Part shown: positions 35,061 through 44,187 of the stretch, piece by piece
How the letters are laid out: each line of letters begins with the position of its first letter
Position numbering within the stretch: the stretch's first letter is position 1
Source of the DNA: Alphaproteobacteria bacterium UBA6038
Lineage (GTDB): Bacteria; Pseudomonadota; Alphaproteobacteria; Micropepsales; Micropepsaceae
Reading direction: 5' to 3'
Length of the DNA: 64,000 nucleotides
Assembly (NCBI GenBank): GCA_002429315.1
Contig: DIZC01000083.1
Location: 11,418-75,417, forward strand
Notes under the pieces: generated by a model
Told to the model about the DNA's origin: nothing
Seen by the model: the letters and a program-made list of their open reading frames with translations, nothing else
Databases searched by the model: none
Position numbers and translations under genes: made by a program

Positions 35061-35897
35061 GTGTCCAGCGACACCGAGAAGTTCTTTCGGATCATCGCCG
35101 AACTTGACCGAACTCTGACACCGGGCACCGGTGAGGGATTCTGGTCTGCCAGAGCGATCTTCGCCGAAATGGACCGGTCGTTCCTGAACGGCTGGAGCAT
35201 CTGCCGGGTCAAGGAGATTCTCGACGAGAAAGAGCTGCTCGTCTTTCGCGACCGCAATGCCCTGACGATCAACATCACCAAGGGCTATGCGGTTTCGCTG
35301 GCGCTGATCGAGCGGCCGCCCCACAGCCTGTTTCTTTATCCGCAGCACTACATGGCGAGAAATGTCGGACATGCGCCGCTCAGGGTGCGGCGCTACACAC
35401 CCGACCGGCCGATCCAGAACGACATCTACGATCCGAATGTGCGACTCGAACTTCGCGAGGAATTCGAGCTTCAGCCTGGCGATTTGGTTGAGCGCAACGG
35501 ATATACCGATGTGCTGGACTGGGAGTCCCCAGGAACGACCGGCCACGTCCTCCGTCTGCATTCGGAAGGGCTCGGCTATTATGAATGGGCCTTCGACCGC
35601 AAAACCCTGGCACCCAGCGGCGCCACGGTGCTCGACAGCTTTTCGAGCCAGGTGACCACCGCCATGCAGATGCTGACCGCCTTGGGCATACCGGTGGACC
35701 AGGATTTCATCGCCACGGGGCTAGCTTCACCATACTTTCATGTGCGGTGGGAAACCCTGAAGATGGTCAGCCAACTCGCGCCCGAGCGCACCCAGGAAAC
35801 GCTGGAGCAGCTGAAAGACGATCCGCATCCTGCCATCCGCAAGGCGGTAGAGCGGACGTTTGCGATGAACGCTTCCGCCCAAAGCGCGAGCAACTGA
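35061..35897 (+). CDS. Cupin/HEAT-like protein 1 of the peptide locus
   Basis: This 278-residue soluble protein starts at a GTG with AGGGGC upstream. The N-terminal part (EKFFRIIAELDRTLTPGTGE) is helical. The middle has beta-strand segments like a cupin (FELQPGDLVERNGYTDVLDW, VLRLHSEGLGYYEWAFDRKT). The last 80 residues are HEAT-like helices (ASPYFHVRWETLKMVSQLAP, DDPHPAIRKAVERTF). It is immediately followed by a second protein with the same fold order. The HEAT-like end suggests protein or peptide binding. I do not recognise a characterised family. A peptide-modifying or peptide-binding role is inferred from the neighbouring short gene. Confidence 0.65.
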   Translation: MSSDTEKFFRIIAELDRTLTPGTGEGFWSARAIFAEMDRSFLNGWSICRVKEILDEKELLVFRDRNALTINITKGYAVSLALIERPPHSLFLYPQHYMARNVGHAPLRVRRYTPDRPIQNDIYDPNVRLELREEFELQPGDLVERNGYTDVLDWESPGTTGHVLRLHSEGLGYYEWAFDRKTLAPSGATVLDSFSSQVTTAMQMLTALGIPVDQDFIATGLASPYFHVRWETLKMVSQLAPERTQETLEQLKDDPHPAIRKAVERTFAMNASAQSASN

Positions 35898-35898
35898 A

Positions 35899-36801
35899 AT
35901 GGCCATTTCCATTGCAGCCAAAACGAATCCCCCGCCGGTTGAGGTCGGAGATTTCATCGGTGCGATCCGCAACGCCTACAAGGGCAATTCCGTCGAGGCG
36001 ATGCAGGTGGTCGCCGAGAAATTCCAAGCCCTTGCCGCCAACCGTGAGTTCATCCGGGATGCGCTGCTGGCGGAGCTGAAACGTATTGCCGCCGAACGCC
36101 ACAACCTGGGGAGCTTCGCGCCGCAGTCGTTCATCATTCACCGGGCCCCACCTTTCTCGCTGCGGCTGAATTTGTGGCTTCCGCCGGTCGGCAGCTCGCG
36201 CAAGATCCAGCAGGAGGCGCGGATCTACTCTTACGAGAAGGCGCACGATCACAATTTCAGCCTGCTCACCGTCGGCGCCGGCGGGCCGGGCTACAACACC
36301 CGCGTATATGAATACGACCGCAACGCAATCGAAGGGTATGAAGGCGAGCCGGTGGAGATGACCCATCTCGAGGACACCTCTCTGCCGCTGGGCAAGGCGA
36401 TGATCTATCGCCCCTTCCAGGACATTCATGTCCAACTGCCGCCGGAAGAGCCCTCGATGTCGCTCAATCTCCTCGTGGAGGAAAAGGAGATTGTGGAGCA
36501 GCCGCAATATTTCTTCGATCTCAAAAGCAGCACCGTCATTCCCATGAACGACAACGAAGTGGGGCGGCGCGTGAGTTTCCTCCAGGCGGTTGGGCACTTT
36601 GCCGACGACACCTGCGCCTCGCTGCTGTTCGACGTTGCCCGCCAAAGCCGCAACCCGGCCTTTCGCGCCGCCGCGGTGCATGCCATCCGCACCGGCTTTC
36701 CGGAGCGCCAGTCCGAACTGGAGCAGCTGGCCCGGGCCGACGGCCATCCGCTGGTGCTGCGGGAAACGCAGGCGACCCGTGCCGAAATGGTGACGGCATA
36801 G
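35899..36801 (+). CDS. Cupin/HEAT-like protein 2 of the peptide locus, with candidate metal ligands
   Basis: The ATG lies one base after the stop of protein 1, so the two are co-translated. The 300-residue protein has a helical N-terminus, then a cupin-like core with KAHDHNFSLLTVGAGGPGYN (His-x-His), VYEYDRN (Glu) and FQDIHVQLPPEE (His). This set resembles the metal site of cysteine-dioxygenase-like cupins. A HEAT-like end follows (LLFDVARQSRNPAFRAAAVH). Protein 1 has the same domain order but lacks the clear His-x-His pair, so protein 2 is the likely catalytic partner. Iron-dependent oxidation of a peptide or small molecule is possible; nothing in the sequence fixes the substrate. Confidence 0.65.
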   Translation: MAISIAAKTNPPPVEVGDFIGAIRNAYKGNSVEAMQVVAEKFQALAANREFIRDALLAELKRIAAERHNLGSFAPQSFIIHRAPPFSLRLNLWLPPVGSSRKIQQEARIYSYEKAHDHNFSLLTVGAGGPGYNTRVYEYDRNAIEGYEGEPVEMTHLEDTSLPLGKAMIYRPFQDIHVQLPPEEPSMSLNLLVEEKEIVEQPQYFFDLKSSTVIPMNDNEVGRRVSFLQAVGHFADDTCASLLFDVARQSRNPAFRAAAVHAIRTGFPERQSELEQLARADGHPLVLRETQATRAEMVTA

Positions 36802-36986
36802 CCCATCGCGTGGCGGTTCCGGCGCAAGACAAGCACCCACTCCTCTGCTTCGCAGAGGCTGTCCGATGGGGCACGGTCTCGAAGCGATGCCCCCGGAGGT
36901 CGGGTGTCGGGCGAGAGTTCGCAGGAGTGGATTTCGTCTTCAAACGGCGCTTGCACGCTGTCAGGCGCGTCGTGGCATGTGCGGCT

Positions 36987-38144
36987 TCAAGCCGCCTCCT
37001 CGAAGTCGCTGCAGATCGGGATTTTCACGGTGGCTGTGGTGCCGGCGCCGACGCTGCTTTCCACGAAGAATTCGCCTCCCAGGTTCTGCGCCAGAGACTT
37101 GACGATCGCCAGGCCTAGTCCGCTGCCGGGCCTCAGCTCGTTTCCTTGATGAACCCTAAGAAACGGTTGCCCGATCAGGCGCAGCTTATCGGGCGGAATG
37201 CCTGTGCCCCGATCGCGCACACTGAGTTCGACGCATTCGCCGCGTCCGTCCCGCGCCAGCGCAATCTCGACTATACCGCCGCTCGGGGTGAATTTGACTG
37301 CATTCGAACCGAGGTTAAGCAGGATTTGGCTCAATGCCTTCTCGTTTGCGCGTACGACCGCATTCCGCGACTTGTCGGTGAATCGGATTTCGACTGAGTC
37401 GGGCTTTGCATATTCGCTGAGGATGCGCAAAGGCTGACGCAAGGCGATCGCGACTTGCACTGGTTCCGTCGCAACTGAATCGCCGTTTGTGATCCTCGTG
37501 AGATCAAGTACGTCATTGACGATTCCCAGCAGCAACTTACCGCTGAGATGAATGTCGTTCGCATAACTCTTGTAGCGTGGACTCAGCGGACCGAAGAGCT
37601 CCCGCGCCAGGCACTCGGAGAAGCCGATGATCGCATTCAGAGGCGTCCGAAGATCGTGACTGGCGTTGGCGAGGAACATGGTTCTGCTTGCGCTTTCGTC
37701 ACGCAACTTGCTGGCGGCTTGCAGCCATGATCGCAGGACGATCAGCTGGAGAGCGCTCACCAGCACAAAGCAAGCGAATGCGAAAGGGGCTGCCGTTCTG
37801 GCGAATGTTGCGCCAGGCGTTGCCGCATTCCATGCGAGATACGCGATCACGGCGCCGCGCGCGTCCCGGACCGGGAAGGAGGCCGTCGACCGCGATCCAT
37901 GGTCCGACCAGGCCAGGCCGGCAATATGGAAATCGGTCTCGAGTCTGACGAGGCCGGCTGCATCGAGCGGCAGGAGATACACCAGGACGAAGTGCCGGGA
38001 AAGTGTAGTCCGAGCGCGGCTATCGTTCGGCACAATGCGCTCGGCCGCGCCGAGAAATATCCGTTTGCCAACCCTGACAAAGCCCGTCGCCGAGCTCGGA
38101 GGTACGCGCACGACCCGCAGTGGCGTCATAGACGTGCTTGGCAC
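36987..38144 (-). CDS. Histidine kinase with CHASE4-like sensor, 5' end cut by an IS remnant
   Basis: The reading begins at a GTG (38144) without a membrane helix, enters directly into a CHASE4-like extracellular domain (SRHFVLVYLLPLDAAGLVRL) and crosses one membrane helix (AFACFVLVSALQLIVLRSWL). HisKA (ASHDLRTPLNAIIGFSECLA) and HATPase domains (NLGSNAVKFTPSGG, DRGTGIPPDKL, GSGLGLAIVKSL) follow. The first membrane helix expected before CHASE4 is missing. The frame runs back to a TAG in sequence belonging to the IS1595 remnant, so the gene was truncated by that insertion. It is probably no longer a working sensor. Confidence 0.75.
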   Translation of the reverse strand: MPSTSMTPLRVVRVPPSSATGFVRVGKRIFLGAAERIVPNDSRARTTLSRHFVLVYLLPLDAAGLVRLETDFHIAGLAWSDHGSRSTASFPVRDARGAVIAYLAWNAATPGATFARTAAPFAFACFVLVSALQLIVLRSWLQAASKLRDESASRTMFLANASHDLRTPLNAIIGFSECLARELFGPLSPRYKSYANDIHLSGKLLLGIVNDVLDLTRITNGDSVATEPVQVAIALRQPLRILSEYAKPDSVEIRFTDKSRNAVVRANEKALSQILLNLGSNAVKFTPSGGIVEIALARDGRGECVELSVRDRGTGIPPDKLRLIGQPFLRVHQGNELRPGSGLGLAIVKSLAQNLGGEFFVESSVGAGTTATVKIPICSDFEEAA

Positions 38145-38179
38145 CGCTGAGAGGCAGACAAAGTGGAATTGCTATGCAG

Positions 38180-38729
38180 CTATCGCGGCTGCCGCAGCCG
38201 CGATTTGTCAGGGCCTAGCCCTCGCGCTGCCTTTGGTGGCTCCACGCCGCCAACGTGGGTTTCATCGATCTCTACGATCTTGTTCCGTCCGCCAAGCATG
38301 GACCGGAGTGGGTCTTGCGTCATGGCGAGGCGAATGCGGTGACTAAGGAACCACGCGCTCTGGTAAGAAATGCCGAGTTCGCGCTTTAGCTGATTTGCGC
38401 TGATACCCTTCTTGCTGGAACACATAAGATGGATCGCCAGAATCCACTTGCCGAGCGGAATGGGCGAGTCCTCAAAGATCGATCCAACGCGGACGGTGAA
38501 CTGGCTGCGGCAGTGGTAGCATTTCCATAGCGTGCCGGACCTCGCCTTCGGGGTTCTTTTTGCTTGGCTTTGTCCGGACGCCTTCTAGGCGGCTAATACG
38601 GTCGGTAGCGCCGCAATGAGGGCAAGTCGGGCCGTTGGGCCAGCGCAGCTTTTCGATCATCTCGAAAGCCTTGGCTTCGTCCGAAACCACCTTAGAAAGT
38701 TGCGCGAGGTTCATGGCTTCCGCCCTCAA
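38180..38729 (-). pseudogene. IS1595-family transposase remnant
   Basis: Two frames on the minus strand give the zinc-ribbon N-terminus (KLRWPNGPTCPHCGATDRIS) and the following part (MCSSKKGISANQLKRELGIS, KIVEIDETHVGG). Both are close to the intact transposase at 51439-52401. The two parts are out of frame, and the sequence stops after the first catalytic Asp region, so over half of the gene is gone. Its promoter block upstream (GGCGATTAT, then TTGACA and TAGATT with a 17-base spacer) matches that of the intact copy. Confidence 0.85.
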
Positions 38730-38847
38730 TTCCTAGCCTAGAATCTAGGGATTTAGAGTGGGTTTGTCAACTAGATAATCGCCCAAATCCTCGCGCCATG
38801 CTTCACTAGGACGGAGTGCGACCGGCTACGGCCGCTCCGAAGCAGGG

Positions 38848-38985
38848 GGTAAACTTACTTCCATAATTGCAATGCTGAGCCGCCCTAAGGGTGCAACTAT
38901 TGAGCAAATGACGGCGGCTACGGGATGGCAACCCCATTCGGTACGTGGCGCCATGTCCGGTGCGCGAGAGCAAAAAGTTCGAGCG
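38848..38985 (+). pseudogene. DUF3489 gene remnant
   Basis: The plus strand reads KLTSIIAMLSRPKGATIEQM and TAATGWQPHSVRGAMSGA, the core of the DUF3489 family of small DNA-related proteins. The sequence then departs from the family (REQKV...), and no start or proper end is present. Confidence 0.75.
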
Positions 38986-39716
38986 GCGCCGACCGCCAAG
39001 CACAAACTCCCGACCCTCACTTGGAGGCCGAAGTGTAGGTCTCCACTCTGGAGGTAGAGACTGGCGCCAAAGGCCGCGGAATTTTCCCTGATCGGAGTCT
39101 CTTCGGCGGCGGCGGAGAATGCGCATGCATAAAAATTGCGGCGCAATGCGTCGGATTTTGCGACGGAGTCTACGAGGCGCGGTTCGAGAGAATTGGAGTG
39201 GTACAGCTGAAAAATCCACGCGAACTCTGCTCTCTCAAAGGCGCGGACTGCAGAGCACGTTGCATCGCAAACGAGAACGAAGTACCTCAGCCCATGAGAT
39301 CCAGGCCACATGGTGGAAGGTTGCAGATTCCGCTATGGTTCGAGTACAGTGCAGGCCACATTACAGTCGGTCAACAGGCTTTCCCGAAACCGTCACAATT
39401 GCTTCACCAAGTTCTCACCCGACAATTTGTAGTTTGAAATCGAGTTTTGTTGGAAAGCGGTAGAGAGTGGAGGCGAAAGTCTTGTTCAGCGCAATCTCAA
39501 GCGAGGTGCGCGCCCATTTTTCGCCGAAAATACAATTTCTCTGCAAACTGTCGGTTGACAGTATTCTAGGCCCGGGCATTCTTTCATAGACTGCACGTTG
39601 GGGTGGGTCGCGCTGTTTGTGCGCTCTCTGCCAACATGCTACGCTGCGGTGATTTACTAATGCGCCGCCATGGGGGCGTGCGGAGCGATTGAATTAAATC
39701 AAAACGCTGACGAGCG
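38986..39716. other. Region without a recognisable gene
   Basis: Short open frames on both strands lack ribosome sites and recognisable motifs. It lies between mobile-element debris and the nine-gene cluster and contains the presumed promoter of the protease gene. Confidence 0.4.
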
Positions 39717-41588
39717 ATGGGTGTTACAATGCCTTATCGGACTTCTGATGTTACTAGGGTCGCCAAACCGGTATCCAGACCTCTGCGAATTTACGCTTTC
39801 GATCCTGGTTCCGGGCGTTACCTCGGAAATGAAATGGTTGCGCAGGTCCAGTTTGAAGATCTCCATCCGGGCCCTGTTGGAGAGCGCTTCGCAGTCGTCG
39901 ACTATGACGCAAGCCAGAAAACATTCTATCAACCCGTCAATCTGGATGACCCGCAGATTGTGATGCGGCAGGGGCTCGACCCTTCGGAATCGGATCCGCG
40001 ATTTCATCAGCAAATGGTCTATGCCGTTGCGAGCGAAACCTTGCAGCGCTTTGAGATCGCCATCGGCCGCCGTGTGCACTGGGCGCGGTTCGATGGCCCG
40101 AAGAGCAAGAAAATGGACAAGACGGGTCCACTGCCGTCCCATCGGCTCTGCCTCTTCCCGCATGCCATGGCAGATGCAAACGCGTTTTACAGCCGCGACG
40201 CGCAGGGAATCCTGTTCGGCTATTTCCGCGCCAGCGAAACGATGCCGGGCGACAATTTGCCGGGCCAAACGATCTATTCCTGTCTTTCGCACGACATTAT
40301 CGCGCACGAGACAACGCACGCTATCCTCGACGGCATGCGGAGCTATTTCTCCGAACCAACCAACATCGATGTGACGGCGTTTCATGAAGCGTTTGCCGAT
40401 CTTTCGGCGCTGTTCGGCCATTTCTCGCATCGGGAAATTCTTCTCGACACGCTGATGAAGACCGGCGGACGGCTGTACGATACCTGGTTGCAGGCGCCGA
40501 TGCAGACAGGCAGCGACGGCGTCGAACTTTCAGGTCAAATCCAGCGGATCAATCCCCTCGCGCAACTTGCCCTGCAGTTCGGCGAAGCCTCTGGCATGAA
40601 CCGCGGGCTGCGCGACATGCTGGGCAGCAAGCCCAACAGCGACGATATCACAAGGCTGACCGAGCCCCATGCGCGCGGGGCCATTCTTGTAGCGGCCGTG
40701 TTCGATGCCTATTTCACGACTTACACGCGCCGAACCGCGGATCTCTTTCGCATCTTCCGCGCGGGCGGCGGCTCCGCCAATCCTGTCGACCTACCCGATG
40801 CGCTAGCGCATCGTCTGGCGGAAGAAGCGGCCCGCACCGCAGAGGAATTCTTTACGATCTGCGCACGCGCAATCGATTACTGCCCGCCGGTCGACATGAC
40901 GTTCAGCGATTTCCTGCGTGCGATGCTGACCGCACATGTCGATGTGCATCCCGTGGATGATTGGCACGTGCGCAGCGCCTTGATGGAAGCCTTCCGGCTG
41001 CGCGGCATCGTTCCCCGCGACGCGGAATCGCTTACGGAAAATTCCGTCTGCTGGCCGCAGGTCGTCAAGGACTCGCTACCGGAAATACCGGAGCTGATTT
41101 TCGGCGATCCCAATGGGTTGACGCGGGAGGAAGCGGACCGCAACGGTGGTGTGTTACGCGCTTACGCAGCGAAGAATGCGAAGGCGCTAGGCTTTGCGGA
41201 CGACCATGGCCCGATCGACGCGCCATCTTTCCATCCGATCTTCCGGATCGGGCCGCACGGAAACCTGATCATCGACATGGTGGTAGAACTCGTCGAAACC
41301 CGCATCGTCGAGGACAACGAACTCGGAAAATACCCCTTCCGCAGCGGTGTAACGTTGCTGATCTGGCAGGAGTTTCAGCAGAATGGCCAACGCGCGGCAC
41401 CAGAGATTCACTACGTGGTCCCCAAGCACCGCACGCCGCAGCGCGAAGAGCAGCAACGGCTACATTTCAGCACCATCGACCGCACGGGACGGCATGACGC
41501 CGACGGACATCTCAAGAAGAACGCATCGGCTCACGACATCGCATCGGCCTGGAAGATCGACTTCGGCTTGGTTCACGCGGGGCTTTGA
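39717..41588 (+). CDS. Gluzincin metallopeptidase-like protein
   Basis: This 623-residue protein has a zinc motif HETTH at 197-201 in SHDIIAHETTHAILDGM, with the third ligand Glu224 in HEAFADLSALF about 23 residues later. This is the thermolysin/gluzincin arrangement. It has no signal peptide, so the peptidase acts in the cytoplasm or is exported another way. A C-terminal region of about 250 residues is of unknown function. An internal ATG at 39729 is an equally good start. It is first in a two-gene plus-strand unit with the metallo-beta-lactamase gene 2 bp downstream, convergent with a seven-gene minus-strand operon. It may cleave or activate a product of the cluster. Confidence 0.75.
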   Translation: MGVTMPYRTSDVTRVAKPVSRPLRIYAFDPGSGRYLGNEMVAQVQFEDLHPGPVGERFAVVDYDASQKTFYQPVNLDDPQIVMRQGLDPSESDPRFHQQMVYAVASETLQRFEIAIGRRVHWARFDGPKSKKMDKTGPLPSHRLCLFPHAMADANAFYSRDAQGILFGYFRASETMPGDNLPGQTIYSCLSHDIIAHETTHAILDGMRSYFSEPTNIDVTAFHEAFADLSALFGHFSHREILLDTLMKTGGRLYDTWLQAPMQTGSDGVELSGQIQRINPLAQLALQFGEASGMNRGLRDMLGSKPNSDDITRLTEPHARGAILVAAVFDAYFTTYTRRTADLFRIFRAGGGSANPVDLPDALAHRLAEEAARTAEEFFTICARAIDYCPPVDMTFSDFLRAMLTAHVDVHPVDDWHVRSALMEAFRLRGIVPRDAESLTENSVCWPQVVKDSLPEIPELIFGDPNGLTREEADRNGGVLRAYAAKNAKALGFADDHGPIDAPSFHPIFRIGPHGNLIIDMVVELVETRIVEDNELGKYPFRSGVTLLIWQEFQQNGQRAAPEIHYVVPKHRTPQREEQQRLHFSTIDRTGRHDADGHLKKNASAHDIASAWKIDFGLVHAGL

Positions 41589-41590
41589 AC

Positions 41591-43039
41591 ATGGCGGTCA
41601 GGAAAGCGACGAAGAAAAAGACCGCGAAAAAGACGGTCGCGAAAAAGGCCAGGAAGGCGCCTGCCAAAAAGAAAAAAGCGCCAGCAAAAAAAGCTCCCGC
41701 CAAAAAGACCAAACGCTCGAGCGGCCGATCCGGCAGTGGCACCGCACCAGCGTCGGGGGGAAATCCGGCGGGGCTGCGCGTGCGTATGTACCGCGTCGGC
41801 TTCGGCGACTTCTTTCTCTTCACCGTGCCGGCGGCAAGCGGCCCGAAGCATATCCTGATCGATTGCGGCGTCCATTCGAAGGACACGCACAGCATTCAGG
41901 CGGCGGTGAGCCACATGGCGGCGGAGACCGGAAAACAGCTTGCCCTCATCATCGTCACGCATCGCCACGCCGATCACGTGACCGGGTTCAGCAAGTGCAA
42001 AGACGTGTTCAAGGATTTCAAGGTCGAGCGTATCTGGATGTCCTGGTACGAAAATCCGAAGGACGCAAAGGCGCTCGCGATCCAGGCAAACATCGCTGCG
42101 GTCGCAACACAAGTCTCGCATGCCCTCGCTGCGCGCGACAAACCGGAAGACGAGCAGTACCGCAATATGGTGGGCAACATCACCGAAGCGATGAGTGCGA
42201 CGGGAACGCAAAATCCGGGCGCGTTCGAAGTGCTCCGCGGCTTCCCGGGCAATCCGCCGATCTCCTATTACAAGGCCGGCGACACGCCGGAACTGCCCCA
42301 GGATCTCGTCGATGCGGGCCTCGACGCGCAGATTCTCGGTCCGCCCGACAGCAACAACATGATCAAGAAGACCGACAGCTCCAAGGAGGAGTACCTCGCC
42401 TCCGAAGCCGCGACCGAAGGCGGTCACATACGGTTGTTCTCGCCGCCGTTCTGGGTACAGCCTGGCGAATACAGCAGCGACGTGCTCAGCAAGGAAGACA
42501 TCCTCGCGATGCAGACGCGGGTCGCGACGGTGCAACCAGATACGCTGGCGGCGCGCGCGGGCGTGGCCAACAATCTGATCAACAATCAGAGCCTGGTCAC
42601 GCTCTTCACCTTTAAGGACAAGACGCTGTTGTTCGCCGGCGATGCGCAATGGGGCAATTGGGCCAACTTCCTGTTCGGCAGCCTGACGGGCACGACCCTG
42701 AAAGCGGCGAGCAAGGCCATCCTCGGCAATCTGGACTTCTATAAGGTCGGCCACCATGGCAGCACCAACGCAACACCGAAGGATGCGCTCGCGGCAATGA
42801 AAGACGGCTGTGTCGCCATGTGCTCCACGGCGATCGGCGCGTATAACGAGGTGCCGCGTGATGCGTTGATCACTGCCATCGATCAGAAAACACACCACCA
42901 GCTCGCCCGCAGTGATCAAGTCGAGGCCGGCAATGCCAAACCAGACAAGGATGCCGGAGCTCTTCCCGCGGGCGTCTTCAACGCAAGCACGGTTATGGTC
43001 GGTGAGGTCCCCTGCGGATTTATCGACTACGTCGTCTAG
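41591..43039 (+). CDS. Metallo-beta-lactamase-fold hydrolase with a lysine-rich N-terminal tail
   Basis: The first 45 residues are almost only Lys, Ala and Pro (AKKARKAPAKKKKAPAKKAP), like histone H1 tails, and are likely disordered and able to bind nucleic acid. The rest is an MBL domain with THRHADHVTG (His126, His128, Asp130, His131 counted from a TTG at 41585), FAGDAQ and GHHGSTNATP. It is close to the ComEC-type branch. The ATG at 41591 follows the protease stop by two bases. Its last codons overlap the end of the convergent ferritin-like gene by 4 bp. A role on nucleic acids or nucleotides fits the tail but is inferred. Confidence 0.75.
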   Translation: MAVRKATKKKTAKKTVAKKARKAPAKKKKAPAKKAPAKKTKRSSGRSGSGTAPASGGNPAGLRVRMYRVGFGDFFLFTVPAASGPKHILIDCGVHSKDTHSIQAAVSHMAAETGKQLALIIVTHRHADHVTGFSKCKDVFKDFKVERIWMSWYENPKDAKALAIQANIAAVATQVSHALAARDKPEDEQYRNMVGNITEAMSATGTQNPGAFEVLRGFPGNPPISYYKAGDTPELPQDLVDAGLDAQILGPPDSNNMIKKTDSSKEEYLASEAATEGGHIRLFSPPFWVQPGEYSSDVLSKEDILAMQTRVATVQPDTLAARAGVANNLINNQSLVTLFTFKDKTLLFAGDAQWGNWANFLFGSLTGTTLKAASKAILGNLDFYKVGHHGSTNATPKDALAAMKDGCVAMCSTAIGAYNEVPRDALITAIDQKTHHQLARSDQVEAGNAKPDKDAGALPAGVFNASTVMVGEVPCGFIDYVV

Positions 43040-44187
43040 TTCATGTTGATGAATCTCGGTCCGTAGAACACCGGCCGGTCGAGATGTGTGTATGTGTCCA
43101 TCATCGCGTACTCGTCGGGATATAGCGTGTTGAGTTGCGCGATGAGATCGCGCGGCACCTCATGCTTCATGATGGTGAAGCAGGAAAACACGCGCAGTTT
43201 CGCCATGCCTTCGACCGCCGCGCCCAAGGTCGGCCACCACGTCGCCGGATCGCCGTTCCAGGACGCATCCAGATCGGCCATCATCTTCGAATAGATCGTG
43301 TCGAACGTCGAGAGGTCCTTGGTCACCGCATCCCTGTTCGGGTCCTTCGCCAAAAGCTCCGCATAGCCGTCGCGCGGAACAACCAGTGTGTTGGTCACTG
43401 TCGGAAACGGAATCTCGAAGCCCGTGAAATAGTCCTTGAGCGTGTCGGGCCTCGGCTCGGCGCTCGGTCCCGGATAGCCGAGCTGGCGTCCTAAACAGAT
43501 CTGCGCAAAGCGCGCAAAATGCGATTCCTCCGCCTCGGAGCGGCGGCCAGTATGGAACGTGCTCTTTGCCGTGCCCTCGCCTTGCGTTGTGATCGCATCG
43601 ATCGCGACCAGAATCTGATCCATGCACGTCTTCTCGTCCGACCACACCACGGTGGAGAAGCCGATGTTGTCGCCGACCTGGTTCGCCTTGCCGCCGGCCT
43701 TGATCGCGGCGCAGACCGCATCCTTGTTGTCGACGATTGCCGCGCGAATTGCGGCGTAGAAATTCGCGATCGAGGGATATTGCTCGTGCACGTATTTCGG
43801 GTCGACAAGCGAGAGCGGCGCCTCAAGCCGCATGAAGTTCTCGAGTTGCGCGCGCGACAGCGGCGCCAGACACACGAACAGATCGGGCTCCGCACCGCCG
43901 GGCAGACCTTGTGATGGATAAACCGGCTTGAGCGTCTTGATCGCGGGCGTTCCGCCCATCGCCGCCAGGATGTTGCAGACCGAGGCCATGTGCACCATCT
44001 CCTCCATCGCGACGCTGCGGATGAGGTTGTAGGCGGTGAAGCTCTGTTCTTCGAGCGAATAGGTCGCTGCGACGTAGAGCGGCAATGTCGCGTGCTCGAG
44101 CGAGATCGCCGTCTGCAGCGCGCTCTTGATCCAGTCAAGGTCACGCTTCTCTGGTGTGGCGGCGATATGTTGTGCGACGGTCTTCAT
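43036..44187 (-). CDS. Ferritin-like (VioB/iminophenyl-pyruvate dimer synthase type) protein
   Basis: This 383-residue protein begins with a ferritin-like domain (PF12902 type): EHATLPLYVAATYSL, then AMEEMVHMASVCNILAAMGG, giving the Glu and Glu-x-x-His metal ligands. LAPLSRAQLENFMRLE follows, typical of the family. The same domain is part of VioB in violacein synthesis, where it couples imine products, but many stand-alone members have no known role. Its ATG overlaps the stop of the 542-residue gene (ATGA), so it is the last gene of the minus-strand operon. The C-terminal half is not recognised. It may be a di-iron oxidative enzyme. Confidence 0.75.
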   Translation of the reverse strand: MKTVAQHIAATPEKRDLDWIKSALQTAISLEHATLPLYVAATYSLEEQSFTAYNLIRSVAMEEMVHMASVCNILAAMGGTPAIKTLKPVYPSQGLPGGAEPDLFVCLAPLSRAQLENFMRLEAPLSLVDPKYVHEQYPSIANFYAAIRAAIVDNKDAVCAAIKAGGKANQVGDNIGFSTVVWSDEKTCMDQILVAIDAITTQGEGTAKSTFHTGRRSEAEESHFARFAQICLGRQLGYPGPSAEPRPDTLKDYFTGFEIPFPTVTNTLVVPRDGYAELLAKDPNRDAVTKDLSTFDTIYSKMMADLDASWNGDPATWWPTLGAAVEGMAKLRVFSCFTIMKHEVPRDLIAQLNTLYPDEYAMMDTYTHLDRPVFYGPRFINMN

